A stretch of DNA of 46,536 nt from Lentimicrobium sp. (GCA_024709105.1 JANJXJ010000091.1:1-46536); one strand, 5' to 3'. Positions 1 through 8,574 are shown, counted from the stretch's first letter. A program made the numbers and translations. Notes: generated by a model not told the origin, from the letters alone.

Positions 1-1
1 A

Positions 2-76
2 AACATAAGAAACAGCTATGTGAGTGGCCGGAGTAATAAAAATGTGTTCTACATCAATAAGGTGGCTTATTACTGA
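2..76 (+). CDS. possible C-terminal end of a gene cut by the window edge
   Basis: The second frame is open from the window edge for 24 codons and ends in TGA at 74-76. The residues, ending NKNVFYINKVAYY, look protein-like, and the other two plus frames close sooner. No family can be assigned from so short a piece. A disrupted palindrome at 137-150/535-548 lies just downstream and could once have been its transcription terminator. Chance openness over 72 bases is quite possible. Confidence 0.3.
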   Translation, partial: NIRNSYVSGRSNKNVFYINKVAYY

Positions 77-136
77 AAGATGCTTTTAAATATCTTCAGC
101 TGGAAAAGCTTTATAATTTTCCTGATCTGTTCAGTA

Positions 137-548
137 AATTAAGGTGTAATTTTATTTAGGGTCTGCTGAAAAACTCCGTTAGGAGTTTCCCTATTATATG
201 GGACATTCCGATACTTCGGAAACCCCCGGTGCGGCTTGCCAAACCGGGGGTTAATGGATCGTCAAACAAAACAACCCTGTAAGGGTTGCCCTTTATCATG
301 GCGGAATCCTCTCCGGGGTTCTGTTTTTGAGGCCGTATTGCACAACTCCCAATTGCATTGAGGGTTACTAATGGGCAGTCTCAACGGCATTTTGTATCTT
401 CAGTTCATTGTTTGGTGCATGGAATATTGAGATAACCTCATTAAAACCATGCACTTTTGTTCTAACCTAACTCTGAAAGTTACTGCCAATATGATTTTTA
501 ATTATTTTTAAGCAGACCCTATTTAATTCAGTATATTACACCTGAATT
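137..548. repeat. 14-bp imperfect inverted repeat split by the MITE
   Basis: AATTAAGGTGTAAT at 137-150 and ATTACACCTGAATT at 535-548 are reverse complements at 13 of 14 positions. With the element and one ATTT copy removed they would face each other across a loop of about 17 bases. The element therefore appears to have landed in the loop of a pre-existing hairpin. Confidence 0.6.
158..520. mobile_element. MITE-like non-coding element, 363 bp, with 16-bp terminal inverted repeats and 4-bp target duplication
   Basis: The ends are inverted repeats. The left end reads AGGGTCTGCTGAAAAA; the right end, read inward on the minus strand, is AGGGTCTGCTTAAAAA (15 of 16 match, first ten perfect). The element is flanked on both sides by ATTT (154-157 and 521-524), which fits a 4-bp target-site duplication. 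There is no transposase frame inside. The interior has several hairpins: an 11-bp-class stem at about 222-254 (AACCCCCGGT with ACCGGGGGTT), a small one at 174-186, and GTGCATGG/CCATGCAC near 415-453. It looks like a non-autonomous element mobilised in trans; the transposase family cannot be named from the ends alone. Confidence 0.65.
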
Positions 549-762
549 GGTTTTTAATTTAATCCAGTAGAGCTAATCTTTAGAAAATAATTTTTATCCT
601 TGTTTGTAACAAATGAAATATCAGGATTGCATAGGGCAGTTAAAATGATTCTCTCAAAATTTATGTTATAAGTAATGTTGAAATAGCCTGTTAAATTCGG
701 TTTCTTTTGAGAAGTAAACTGAAATTTTGCTACTAATCCCCCTCCTCAAAAACCTAAAGCAT

Positions 763-905
763 TGTCATTCTAATCGTAACGAAGTGGAGAGAAGAACCGA
801 CCAAAGGCGTGCCCCGCAGTAGTGCAGCGAAAGCGGGGGAGCTCACCGGCAGAACCCCGCCGCCGATGGCGGCGCGGTGGAAGGTAATCTCATAGAGCGT
901 TAATA
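763..905. repeat. GC-rich REP-like dispersed repeat
   Basis: The block begins with a GTCATTCTAATCGTAACGAA-type string, recalling the GTCATTCTGAGCG...GAAGAATCTCA intergenic repeats known in Bacteroidota, and ends in TAATCTCATAGAGCG. Between lies a GC-rich insert with nested hairpins: CCCCGC/GCGGGG (812-817/833-838) and CGCCGCC-GAT-GGCGGCG (858-874). Its composition differs sharply from the AT-rich flanks. That it is dispersed in the genome is inference; there is one copy here. Confidence 0.5.
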
Positions 906-1000
906 CGTTTTCCCGGACAACAGTGTTTTTAAACCTTGAAATTACCATTTACCGGCATAAATAGTTGTAATTCTATTCAAATACGACTCACTTTTTGAGC

Positions 1001-1032
1001 AAAAAAAAGGCCGGCGATTAAGCCGGCCTTTT
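1001..1032 (-). terminator. intrinsic terminator of the OmpA/TPR gene
   Basis: A 7-bp GC stem GGCCGGC/GCCGGCC (1009-1015/1022-1028), 6-base loop, followed on the minus strand by a run of eight T. It lies just downstream of the stop codon near 1050. Confidence 0.85.
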
Positions 1033-1049
1033 GTATATAGTATCGTTAA

Positions 1050-3491
1050 TTATTTAACGAGGTTAGCAAATTCAGGAACGGTGAAGAATTTGATAAATTC
1101 ACGGTCTTCAGCAGCCTGAGCTTTGAGTGAAGGATCAGCAGCAATTGCTTTTGCAAGATTGTCGGTAAGCATCTTAACATCATTGTTACGAGCACCGGCA
1201 ACTGCGAGCAGGTAATAATTGTGAGCTGATTCAGGAGCGCATTTCAGTGAATTTGCAGCTTCACTGTATTTGCCGGTCATGATCTGAGCCAAAGCTACAT
1301 TGCTGTTGCATTTCTTGCTTCCCATCATACCCAGGGCTGATTCGTATTTGCCGGCAGCAAGCTGAGTAATACCCATATTGTAATTTACATCAGCACCTAA
1401 ACTTTTGGCTTTGTTGTATTGAACAGCAGCGCCTTTGAAGTCTTTCTTCTTTGAAGCAAGGGCACCGAGGTTGTTAACAACGGCTTTGTTGTTGGGCTCA
1501 AGCTGATCGGCCTTTGCAAGGTGTGAAGCAGCTTCTCCCAGTTGATTGGCATTCAATTCACACATTGCTGCATTGTTGAAGCCTCTCCAGTCTTCAGGGA
1601 ACTGGGTTGTAGCTGTCTTGTAAATACGATACCTGGTTTCTCTGTCCTTGGTTAAGGTAGCAGCATAGAGCAGTTCTTCCTTGTCAAGTTTTGAAGGATC
1701 GCTGGTTGCAAGAGTTGCAATTTCTTCGTCAGTTTTCTTGGGTTCGAAGCAATTAACTTTAATTACAGCACGACGGAGCGGAGGAAGAATGTCGTCTTCA
1801 ATTTCTTTGTAAACCAACGCCATATTGCGGATTTCCTGTTCGCGTCTGGTAACATCAGGTTGTGAATTAACAACATTCATAATGATGCGTTTGTCGCCGA
1901 TGTTTGAGGCTTCAACTGCTTTCATGAAACCATTCCAGTCTTCACCATTGGCATAGGTGTTGAATTTGATGGTGTTTTCAGGATCTTCAATAACGAAAGG
2001 AGCTTTTTTATCTTTGGCCATTTTCTTGATCATGTCAAGTAAATGTTTTTTACCAGCCTGAGCACGACGCTCTGAAAGTCCCTGGTTAAAGCTCTCTTCT
2101 CCTTCGGGTGAAGCCCAGGCATTGATATCAATATCGCGGATGGTGTATCCCATTCTGATAAATGAAGCCAGTTCTTCAAGTTGTTTTTCAACCTGATTGT
2201 TCCTGTTGAGCGGAAGTCTCCAGTTCAGGTTATGCATGTTAACCTGGAAGTAAATGGTTGCATCCTTGCTGATGATGGTTTCTTTTTCGTAAGCATGGTC
2301 TGCAAGAATAAGGTCTTCATCGTGCATGATTCTCATATCGGTAACGATAACTCCATCAGCAAGTTTACGCTCCGGAAGATCAATTACCTTGTATTTTGCT
2401 CCGATTTCTTCGGCAGTTGCATTTTTCGATACTGGTTCTTTTGGCTCATAAAGCGAAGGAGAAACCACCAGGTCAGAAACATTCATACCAGGCTCGTAAG
2501 GAATACAATCAACATAAGTGTAGGTTCCACCGGTTTTGTAGTTGATTACAATGCCATCTCCGTTTACATCTTCACCCTGGAAATTAACTGCTTTCAGCTT
2601 GCGGGTGGTTCCGGCATATTTGATTTCAGGCTGGAAGTTCATCGCAGCTTTCTTGGCAAAATATTTCTCGGGGAAAGTAACTTTTACATTTACACAAACA
2701 GTGTCGCCAACTTTTACGAGAGGATCGGGAGTGGTTTCGTATTTAACCAAACCATAGTTCTTCTCCATTGACTTAAGGTTAGCACTGGGTTTGAATTTGT
2801 AAGTAACTCCCAGCATTGCTGTTGCGTAAGCATCGTTCTTTTCGCTTTCGATCAGATCGAGGTCATCCACAAACATTTTGCGGAGGTTATACTCTACATT
2901 GAGATCCCATTTTTCAGCAAGACGGAAATTTAGCCCAAGTCCCATAGGGATACTAACTTTGCGGTAAGCTTCCTGATCAAATGGCTCAGGAGCGTCGGGG
3001 CCGTTGCGGTCAATAACAAATTCATCGCTGTTACGATAAAGAACAGATGAATAGTTGGTCAATGCAGCACCAGTAAAAGCGTAAATATTCAGGAATCGTT
3101 CAGGCTTATAACCAAAAATCAAATTGGTCAGACTGGCTGTGACGTTTAACTGCCCGTCCCAAACACTAGAAGACATCCTGAGATCGGCTTCTTCCCTTGT
3201 ACTTACTACCCAGCCGTTGTTAAAAACTCCTCTGAGTCCCAATACCGGGGTAAACTGATATCCGGCACCAACTCCGTAAAAGAAATTGACCCTTTCGTTA
3301 TAGAGGTCAAATTCATTTACATCGCCAAAGAACTGAGAAACTCCACCGCTGGCCTGCAGGTAGAAGTGTTTGTCGAAAGATGATTTTTTCTCACTTTTTG
3401 CTGCAGCATCATCCTGGCCAAGCACCAGAACAGGGGCAAACCCAAGCAGCAGGATGAGCATCATCACAAATTTGTAGCTGACTTTTTTCAT
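1050..3491 (-). CDS. outer-membrane protein: beta-barrel, OmpA-like domain and TPR repeats
   Basis: Likely an abundant outer-membrane or periplasmic structural protein linking the outer membrane to peptidoglycan. The preferred start, MKKVSYKF, gives a clear signal peptide (hydrophobic MMLILLLGFAPVLVLG, then Q). An in-frame ATG three codons upstream (3500) is an alternative. The frame opens at 3587, but a consensus promoter at 3558-3588 would start transcription near 3551, so the longer N-terminus is not used. After the signal peptide comes a roughly 220-residue barrel-type domain ending DAYATAMLGVTYKFK. Next is an unassigned beta-rich segment, then an OmpA-type region (DINAWASPEGEESFNQGLSE, RRAQAGKKHL), and a C-terminal series of degenerate TPRs from about residue 670. 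Single-gene unit with its own terminator. The exact subfamily is not recognised. Confidence 0.85.
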   Translation of the reverse strand: MKKVSYKFVMMLILLLGFAPVLVLGQDDAAAKSEKKSSFDKHFYLQASGGVSQFFGDVNEFDLYNERVNFFYGVGAGYQFTPVLGLRGVFNNGWVVSTREEADLRMSSSVWDGQLNVTASLTNLIFGYKPERFLNIYAFTGAALTNYSSVLYRNSDEFVIDRNGPDAPEPFDQEAYRKVSIPMGLGLNFRLAEKWDLNVEYNLRKMFVDDLDLIESEKNDAYATAMLGVTYKFKPSANLKSMEKNYGLVKYETTPDPLVKVGDTVCVNVKVTFPEKYFAKKAAMNFQPEIKYAGTTRKLKAVNFQGEDVNGDGIVINYKTGGTYTYVDCIPYEPGMNVSDLVVSPSLYEPKEPVSKNATAEEIGAKYKVIDLPERKLADGVIVTDMRIMHDEDLILADHAYEKETIISKDATIYFQVNMHNLNWRLPLNRNNQVEKQLEELASFIRMGYTIRDIDINAWASPEGEESFNQGLSERRAQAGKKHLLDMIKKMAKDKKAPFVIEDPENTIKFNTYANGEDWNGFMKAVEASNIGDKRIIMNVVNSQPDVTRREQEIRNMALVYKEIEDDILPPLRRAVIKVNCFEPKKTDEEIATLATSDPSKLDKEELLYAATLTKDRETRYRIYKTATTQFPEDWRGFNNAAMCELNANQLGEAASHLAKADQLEPNNKAVVNNLGALASKKKDFKGAAVQYNKAKSLGADVNYNMGITQLAAGKYESALGMMGSKKCNSNVALAQIMTGKYSEAANSLKCAPESAHNYYLLAVAGARNNDVKMLTDNLAKAIAADPSLKAQAAEDREFIKFFTVPEFANLVK

Positions 3492-3557
3492 AATGGTCAT
3501 AGTTGTTAATAAACGGTTTCTTTTTTGTTTAAGTTTTCGGTCTCTCAAAAGTTTGGA

Positions 3558-3588
3558 CAAATATAGGGCAGTTTCTGAGGTTTTCAAA
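3558..3588 (-). promoter_or_regulatory. Bacteroidota-type promoter of the OmpA/TPR gene
   Basis: On the minus strand TTTG (3585-3588), 19 bases, then TATATTTG (3558-3565), an exact match to the -33/-7 pattern. Transcription would begin near 3551, leaving a leader of roughly 50-60 nt. Confidence 0.75.
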
Positions 3589-3784
3589 AAAAAATGCCTA
3601 TATTTATTTAAAACATTGCAAAATAAGGATATTTTGCTTGTTTAACCCGCCTTTTCTGACTTCCAAATAACAAAAGTAGGTGTTAAAAGTTTGACATTGT
3701 TTAAATTTTCCATTTAAAATGTTCAACTGAATTGATCAAGTCTCATTTGGGCAACAGGTGGAACTGTAAATACTAAAAATTCAC

Positions 3785-4327
3785 TCAAAATTGGTTAGAC
3801 CTTCGAAATTTCAAAAAAAGATCCCAGATCAGAATTCCTGCTGATACTGAAACATTTAACGAATGCTTTGTTCCGTATTGTGGTATTTCGATGCAGATAT
3901 CGCAATGAGGCATTACCTCATCAGAAACCCCGCTGACTTCATTGCCGAAAATTAAAACGTATTTTTTGTCCTTCTCAGGAATAAAATCATCAGGAATAAT
4001 GCTGCCTTGCGCCTGCTCGGCTGCTACAATTACATAGCCATCCTGCTTCAGTTTTAAAACAGCATCCAGCGTTGATGTATTATATTCCCAGTCAACCGAT
4101 TCTGTTGCCCCAAGTGCAGTCTTTTGTATTTCCCGGTTAGGTGGTGCTGCCGTAATTCCGCATAATATTATTTTCTCAATCCGAAATGCATCAGAAGTCC
4201 TGAATACTGAACCTGTATTGTGCTGACTGCGAATGTTGTCCAGAATTACAATCAAAGGAATCTTCGAGGCATTCTTAAAATCTTCAACTGTCATCCGGTT
4301 CAATTCCGACATGGATAATTTTTCCAT
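3785..4327 (-). CDS. SpoU/TrmH-family RNA 2'-O-methyltransferase
   Basis: SPOUT-class methyltransferase that methylates a ribose 2'-OH in tRNA or rRNA using SAM. The three trefoil-knot motifs are present: N-T-G-S-V-F-R-T near the N-terminus, IFGNEVSGVSDEV, and IPQYGTKHSLNVSVSAG near the C-terminus. The 180-residue length fits the short single-domain TrmH-like group. The frame could begin at a TTG (4351), but that TTG lies inside the -7 box TACTTTTG, so the ATG at 4327 (MEKLSMSE) is chosen. It is transcribed divergently from mutS; the two promoters sit about 50 bases apart. The target RNA position cannot be told from sequence. Confidence 0.9.
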   Translation of the reverse strand: MEKLSMSELNRMTVEDFKNASKIPLIVILDNIRSQHNTGSVFRTSDAFRIEKIILCGITAAPPNREIQKTALGATESVDWEYNTSTLDAVLKLKQDGYVIVAAEQAQGSIIPDDFIPEKDKKYVLIFGNEVSGVSDEVMPHCDICIEIPQYGTKHSLNVSVSAGILIWDLFLKFRRSNQF

Positions 4328-4348
4328 TTGTTGCTGTTTTTGTGTGTG

Positions 4349-4380
4349 CAAAAGTAAAATGTTTAAAAAATCAAATCAAA
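4349..4380 (-). promoter_or_regulatory. promoter of the SpoU methyltransferase gene
   Basis: Minus strand TTTG (4377-4380), 20-base spacer, TACTTTTG (4349-4356). It predicts a leader of only about 15 nt before the ATG at 4327 and decides the start codon. Confidence 0.75.
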
Positions 4381-4407
4381 ACCTGGGGAAGATTAAGTCA
4401 AACTATC

Positions 4408-4415
4408 TATTTTTG
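4408..4415 (+). promoter_or_regulatory. -7 element of the mutS promoter
   Basis: TATTTTTG matches TAnnTTTG exactly, 20 bases upstream of the TTG start of mutS. No good -33 box was found. The predicted leader is about 15 nt. Confidence 0.6.
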
Positions 4416-4435
4416 TTATTTTTAAATTTACCATT

Positions 4436-7066
4436 TTGGCAAAGGAAAAGGACGGAAAAGTAGCGGAAACGCCTTTGATGAAGCAATACAATTCCATCAA
4501 GGCGAAGTATCCCGATGCCCTGCTGTTGTTCAGGGTAGGCGATTTTTACGAAACATTCGGAGAAGATGCCGTAAAAACATCTTCCATACTGGGCATTGTG
4601 CTCACCCGAAGGGCCAACGGTGCAGCCTCTTATGTTGAGCTGGCAGGATTTCCGCATCATTCTCTGGATACTTATCTGCCAAAATTGGTCAGAGCCGGGC
4701 ACAGGGTCGCCATTTGTGATCAGCTTGAAGATCCAAAACTTACCAAAACCATTGTAAAACGTGGTGTTACTGAATTGGTTACCCCGGGTGTTTCTTACAA
4801 CGACAAGGTGCTTGAAAACAAGCAAAACAACTTTCTCGCCAGCATTCACCTGTTGCCGAAAAACAGCGGAATTGCTTTTCTTGATATCTCCACCGGCGAG
4901 TTTTTGATTGCTGAAGGAAACAATGACTACATTGACAAACTTCTTCAAACTTTTAAACCTTCGGAAATAGTTGTTCAGAAATCACTCAAAAAGGAATTTT
5001 CCAGCCTTTTTGGTGAAAAATTTTATATCAATACCTTCGAAGACTGGGTTTTTACTTCTGATTTCGGAAATGAAACTTTGCTCAGGCACTTTAACACCCG
5101 TTCACTCAAGGGTTTTGGTGTGGAAGAAATGCCTGCAGGTGTTATAGCTGCCGGTGCGGCCATGCATTATCTTGCAGAAACTCAGCACGATAAAGTAGGC
5201 CATATTTGCAGGATTTCGCGAATAGAAGAAGATCATTATGTGTGGCTCGATAAATTTACGGTGCGAAATCTGGAAATCCTGAACTCTCCCAACGAGCAGG
5301 CTACCACACTTTTACACATTCTGGATCATACAGTTTCGCCCATGGGCAGCCGCCTGATGCGCCGCTGGTTGGTTATGCCGCTTAAAGACAAGCAGCCCAT
5401 CGTGGAAAGACACGATGCAGTGGAGTTTTTTGTTCGGAATCGTGATGTTTCTGAACAGCTGGTTCAGCAATTGAAAATTGTAGGCGACCTGGAGAGAATC
5501 ATCTCAAAAGTTGCTGTTGGCCGGATTAATCCCAGAGAGGTTGTACAATTGCGCAGGGCATTACTGGCTCTTGATCCGGTTAAGGAAATTTGTGCTGCAG
5601 CACCTGTTCCTGCACTCCGGCTGATGTCTGAACGCATCAATCTCTGCAGCCTCATGGCCGAAAAGATTGGAAATGAGATCAATCCGGATCCACCGGTAGC
5701 ATTGAATAAGGGAAATGTTATCGCTACGGGCATCTCGCAGGAACTGGATGAGCTTCGTGAGCTATCACATTCGGGCAAAGATTACCTGGCCAGGCTTCAG
5801 CAGCGGGAGTCGGAAAGAACGGGAATACCCTCATTAAAGGTTGCCTTCAATAATGTTTTCGGATATTATCTCGAAGTAACCAACACCCACCGCGATAAGG
5901 TCCCTGCTGAATGGGAAAGAAGGCAAACCCTGGTCAATTCAGAGCGTTATATCACACCTGAACTCAAAGAATACGAATCTAAAATTCTGAATGCAGAAGA
6001 AAGAATTCTTGAGCTTGAAACCGGGCTTTACAATGATTTGGTTTTCGGTTTGGTTGATTATATCGAACCCATACAAACCAATTCGCGCATACTGGCCAGG
6101 CTGGATTGTTTGCTCTCTTTTGCTGCAGTTTCGGTTCAGAATGGATATGTAAGGCCTGAAATGAATGATGGCTACAGCCTGAATATTGTGAATGGCAGAC
6201 ACCCTGTAATTGAAAAAAACCTGCCTCCGGGCGAACAATATGTGGCCAATGATGTAAAACTGGATGATCAGCAACAGCAAATTATCATCATCACCGGGCC
6301 CAACATGTCGGGTAAATCGGCATTGCTCAGACAAACGGCATTGATTGTACTCATGGCTCAGACAGGTTGTTTTGTGCCTGCTTCAAAAGCTGAAATCGGC
6401 ATGGTGGATAAGATTTTTACCCGGGTGGGTGCTTCTGACAACATTTCGTCGGGAGAATCAACCTTTATGGTAGAAATGAATGAAACTGCGAGTATTCTTA
6501 ATAATATCAGTAACCGCAGTCTTATCCTGCTTGATGAAATTGGCAGGGGAACCAGTACTTACGATGGAATAAGTATTGCCTGGGCCATTGCTGAATACCT
6601 GCACGAACATCCGTTGTTCAGGGCTAAGGTTTTGTTTGCCACGCATTATCACGAGCTAAACGAAATGGCTTCGAGTATGAACCGTATCAAAAATTATCAC
6701 ATTTCGGTGAAAGAAGCCGGTAAGCGGGTAATTTTTATGCGAAAACTTGAACCCGGAGGCAGTGAACACAGTTTTGGGATTCATGTTGCCCGGATGGCAG
6801 GAATGCCACAAACAGTGCTGGAACGCGCCAACGAACTGCTTTCAGTGCTCGAAAAATCGCATGGAGAAGGACAATTGCAGGCTTCAACCCCAAAAAAGAA
6901 GGCAAAAAATGCCGGCGATCCCTACCAACTCAGCTTTATTCAGCTGAATGATCCATTGCTGGAACAGATACGGGAAGATATATTAGATACTGATATTAAT
7001 ACACTTACACCCGTGGAAGCACTGATGAAACTGAATGAGATTAAAAATCTTTTAAAAAAATCCTGA
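4436..7066 (+). CDS. mutS: DNA mismatch repair protein MutS
   Basis: Recognises base mismatches and small loops and recruits MutL. It is full length at 876 residues. The mismatch-reading Phe-X-Glu motif is FYE (residues 37-39, in [11 protein letters not shown]). The ATPase domain has Walker [12 protein letters not shown] at about 620-630 (the usual MGGKST is MSGKSA here), the signature [10 protein letters not shown], Walker [15 protein letters not shown] near 698-711 and the ATHYHEL motif. A basic, lysine-rich linker (PKKKAKNAG) precedes the C-terminal dimerisation tail. The start is a TTG directly behind a perfect -7 box, with no Shine-Dalgarno; there is no upstream ATG that would add MutS sequence. 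Its stop is closely followed by the tRNA-Gly promoter. Confidence 0.97.
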   Translation: MAKEKDGKVAETPLMKQYNSIKAKYPDALLLFRVGDFYETFGEDAVKTSSILGIVLTRRANGAASYVELAGFPHHSLDTYLPKLVRAGHRVAICDQLEDPKLTKTIVKRGVTELVTPGVSYNDKVLENKQNNFLASIHLLPKNSGIAFLDISTGEFLIAEGNNDYIDKLLQTFKPSEIVVQKSLKKEFSSLFGEKFYINTFEDWVFTSDFGNETLLRHFNTRSLKGFGVEEMPAGVIAAGAAMHYLAETQHDKVGHICRISRIEEDHYVWLDKFTVRNLEILNSPNEQATTLLHILDHTVSPMGSRLMRRWLVMPLKDKQPIVERHDAVEFFVRNRDVSEQLVQQLKIVGDLERIISKVAVGRINPREVVQLRRALLALDPVKEICAAAPVPALRLMSERINLCSLMAEKIGNEINPDPPVALNKGNVIATGISQELDELRELSHSGKDYLARLQQRESERTGIPSLKVAFNNVFGYYLEVTNTHRDKVPAEWERRQTLVNSERYITPELKEYESKILNAEERILELETGLYNDLVFGLVDYIEPIQTNSRILARLDCLLSFAAVSVQNGYVRPEMNDGYSLNIVNGRHPVIEKNLPPGEQYVANDVKLDDQQQQIIIITGPNMSGKSALLRQTALIVLMAQTGCFVPASKAEIGMVDKIFTRVGASDNISSGESTFMVEMNETASILNNISNRSLILLDEIGRGTSTYDGISIAWAIAEYLHEHPLFRAKVLFATHYHELNEMASSMNRIKNYHISVKEAGKRVIFMRKLEPGGSEHSFGIHVARMAGMPQTVLERANELLSVLEKSHGEGQLQASTPKKKAKNAGDPYQLSFIQLNDPLLEQIREDILDTDINTLTPVEALMKLNEIKNLLKKS

Positions 7067-7071
7067 TTTTT

Positions 7072-7102
7072 TTTGCAGGATTCAAAAGTGGTTGTATATT
7101 TG
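7072..7102 (+). promoter_or_regulatory. promoter of the tRNA-Gly/tRNA-Leu pair
   Basis: TTTG (7072-7075), exactly 19 bases, TATATTTG (7095-7102): a full consensus match 18 bases before the tRNA-Gly 5' end. The -33 box overlaps the end of mutS. Confidence 0.8.
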
Positions 7103-7120
7103 CAGCCGCTAAAGCAATAA

Positions 7121-7193
7121 GCGAAAGTAGCTCAGTTGGTAGAGCATGACCTTGCCAAGGTCAGGGTCGCGGGTTCGAGTCCCGTCTTTCGCT
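7121..7193 (+). tRNA. tRNA-Gly (anticodon GCC)
   Basis: Complete cloverleaf of 73 nt. Acceptor GCGAAAG pairs with CTTTCGC, D arm GCTC/GAGC, anticodon stem TGACC/GGTCA around loop TTGCCAA (GCC), T arm with TTCGAGT. Discriminator base is T; the CCA end is not encoded. Confidence 0.96.
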
Positions 7194-7195
7194 CG

Positions 7196-7221
7196 AAACC
7201 CCGAGATTTCGGGGTTTTTTT
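7196..7221 (+). terminator. intrinsic terminator between the two tRNAs
   Basis: Nine-base-pair stem AAACCCCGA/TCGGGGTTT with loop GATT, followed by a T run to 7221. It lies only 15 bases before tRNA-Leu. Confidence 0.7.
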
Positions 7222-7236
7222 ATCCAGCCAATGGAT

Positions 7237-7321
7237 GCCCGAGTGGTGGAATTGGTAGACACGAAGGACTTAAAATCCTTTGGCCATTGCGGCCGTGCCG
7301 GTTCAAGTCCGGCCTCGGGTA
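7237..7321 (+). tRNA. tRNA-Leu (anticodon TAA)
   Basis: 85-nt class II tRNA. Acceptor GCCCGAG pairs with CTCGGGT (one G-T pair), anticodon stem AAGGA/TCCTT around loop CTTAAAA (TAA), a long variable arm (TGGCCATTGCGGCCGTG region), and a T arm with GTTCAAG. Discriminator A, no encoded CCA. It has no recognisable promoter of its own. Confidence 0.95.
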
Positions 7322-7326
7322 CGAAT

Positions 7327-7355
7327 AAATCCCTTTCACCGGGGATTTTTTTTTG
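7327..7355 (+). terminator. terminator after tRNA-Leu
   Basis: AATCCC pairs with GGGATT (7328-7333/7342-7347), then a run of eight or nine T. Confidence 0.7.
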
Positions 7356-7414
7356 CCCGTATCTTTCTGTGATTTCCCTTTGCTTTATTACTTTTGTTGC
7401 TAAACAAAATTCCG

Positions 7415-7654
7415 GTGCCCGATAACGATACCCATATTCTTTTGCAATTGGTTCAGGTAAAAATGCCTTTCGGAAAATACAAAGGCAGTCTCATCTGCAA
7501 CCTTCCTGTTTCTTACCTCGAATGGTTTCAGCGAAACGGTTTTCCTGAAGGCAAACTGGGCATGTTGCTGCAGACTATGTATGAAATAAAACTCAATGGC
7601 CTTGAGTATTTGCTTACCCCGCTGAGAAATAAAGAACAACATCACAAAAATTAG
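7415..7654 (+). CDS. DUF3820 family small protein
   Basis: Short cytoplasmic protein matching the DUF3820 family: the core MPFGKYKGSLICNLP, YLEWF, GFPEGKLGMLL and EIKLNGLEYLL are all present. The family's biochemical role is not settled. The open frame extends up to a TTG at 7394, but that codon overlaps the -7 box TACTTTTG (7389-7396), so it cannot be the start. The GTG at 7415 (VPDNDTHILLQL) gives the usual DUF3820 N-terminus; an ATG at 7463 would remove the first helix. The next gene begins 4 bases after its stop, so the two are probably cotranscribed and translationally linked. Confidence 0.8.
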   Translation: MPDNDTHILLQLVQVKMPFGKYKGSLICNLPVSYLEWFQRNGFPEGKLGMLLQTMYEIKLNGLEYLLTPLRNKEQHHKN

Positions 7655-7658
7655 CTGC

Positions 7659-8135
7659 ATGAAACCGGCCGACATTGCCACATTAAGAGCAGAACTTGAA
7701 TTGCGTCCGGCTGCTGAGCTAAAAGTCATTTGCCTGCGTCTGGCCCGTTTTAAATCGGAAAACAAAGAGCTGCTGTCATATATGCTTTTTGATGCATCTG
7801 ATGAATTGGGATTCATTGGTAGTGTTAAGAAAGATATTGATAATCAATTTAATAATCTGAATACTTCACACTTCTATTACACAAAAAAGGGGGTCAGAAA
7901 AATACTGAGGGATATGAATAAAGTGATCAGAATTTCGGGACGAAAAAGTTCCGAAGTCGAACTGATTCTTCATTTTTGCAGAAATCTGAATAGTTTAAGG
8001 AAATTGTTTCCGTCAGCAGTCCTTGATAAAATTATGGAACTTCAGGTAAAAAAAGTCTCAAAGTCCATAACTCTGTTGCACGAAGACCTGCGCTATGATT
8101 ATGAGCATGAATTGCAGGAAATTATTTCCGGTTAA
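7659..8135 (+). CDS. hypothetical protein, 158 residues, downstream of DUF3820
   Basis: Not recognised. A charged, mostly helical, cytoplasmic-looking protein with no signal peptide, membrane segment or cysteine cluster. It has a basic middle (YYTKKGVRKILRDMNKVIRISGRK) and an acidic end (HEDLRYDYEHELQEI). It starts 4 bases after the DUF3820 stop, suggesting a shared mRNA and possibly a shared task. Its last 14 bases overlap the 3' end of the convergent DoxX gene, so no terminator separates them. Confidence 0.75.
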   Translation: MKPADIATLRAELELRPAAELKVICLRLARFKSENKELLSYMLFDASDELGFIGSVKKDIDNQFNNLNTSHFYYTKKGVRKILRDMNKVIRISGRKSSEVELILHFCRNLNSLRKLFPSAVLDKIMELQVKKVSKSITLLHEDLRYDYEHELQEIISG

Positions 8136-8568
8136 GCAGCCGGGATATGTAGAAATCCAGAGAAAATTTCCCGGGGCCTGAAAATAACAGGGCAAGGTAG
8201 GGGATGAGGTACAGCAGCGCAGGTTCTTTTGATGAGAAAGGATCTCCGGCATGTGCTACAAATGCAGCCACCAACATGGTAATGATCAATGGGATAACAC
8301 TTAGTCGGGTGAAGAGCCCTGCCATAAGGAATAACGACATCAGTACTTCAGCAAAAATAGCCAATGATAAGCCTAATGTTGCACTGCCCAATACTGGTAA
8401 AAACTGGCCAGATTCTGCTATCGCATTAAAATTCAGCAATTTTGGAATGCCATGTGTAAGCATCAGAGCGCCAGAAGCTAAGCGCAAAATAAGTAAACCG
8501 GTATCTGTTAAGGTGTTGTGACTGACCTTGAAAATACTTTTTAACATATTATGAACAATTTGGGACAT
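8122..8568 (-). CDS. DoxX family membrane protein
   Basis: Four-helix inner-membrane protein of the DoxX/DoxD superfamily. The family marker LILRLASGALMLTHGIPKL sits at the first helix, followed by AEVLMSLFLMAGLFTRLSVIPL and LLYLIPYLALLFSGPGKFSLD. Members are linked to thiol or redox stress and respiratory complexes, but many are uncharacterised. The start at 8568 (MSQIVHNM) follows a promoter at 8575-8606; a second ATG at 8547 is possible. It overlaps the 158-residue gene tail-to-tail by 14 bases. Confidence 0.88.
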   Translation of the reverse strand: MSQIVHNMLKSIFKVSHNTLTDTGLLILRLASGALMLTHGIPKLLNFNAIAESGQFLPVLGSATLGLSLAIFAEVLMSLFLMAGLFTRLSVIPLIITMLVAAFVAHAGDPFSSKEPALLYLIPYLALLFSGPGKFSLDFYISRLLNRK

Positions 8569-8574
8569 TTATAA

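Larger units (their letters stand above)
77..1000. other. gene-free accessory region
   Basis: More than 900 bases without a convincing gene. It holds a MITE-like element (158-520) inside an older palindrome, an AT-rich stretch of about 200 bases (549-760) in which nothing is recognised, and a GC-rich repeat with nested hairpins (763-905). A 64-codon minus-strand frame over that repeat is better explained as a by-product of the repeat. Confidence 0.7.

Noticed and set aside
754-948. 64-codon minus-strand frame over the GC-rich repeat
   Set aside because: It coincides with the hairpin-rich repeat, has no start signal, and its residues reflect the repeat's composition. Such frames arise wherever these repeats occur.
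2181-2771. 196-codon plus-strand frame opposite the OmpA/TPR gene
   Set aside because: Entirely antisense to a well-supported gene; cysteine- and phenylalanine-rich composition typical of a shadow frame.
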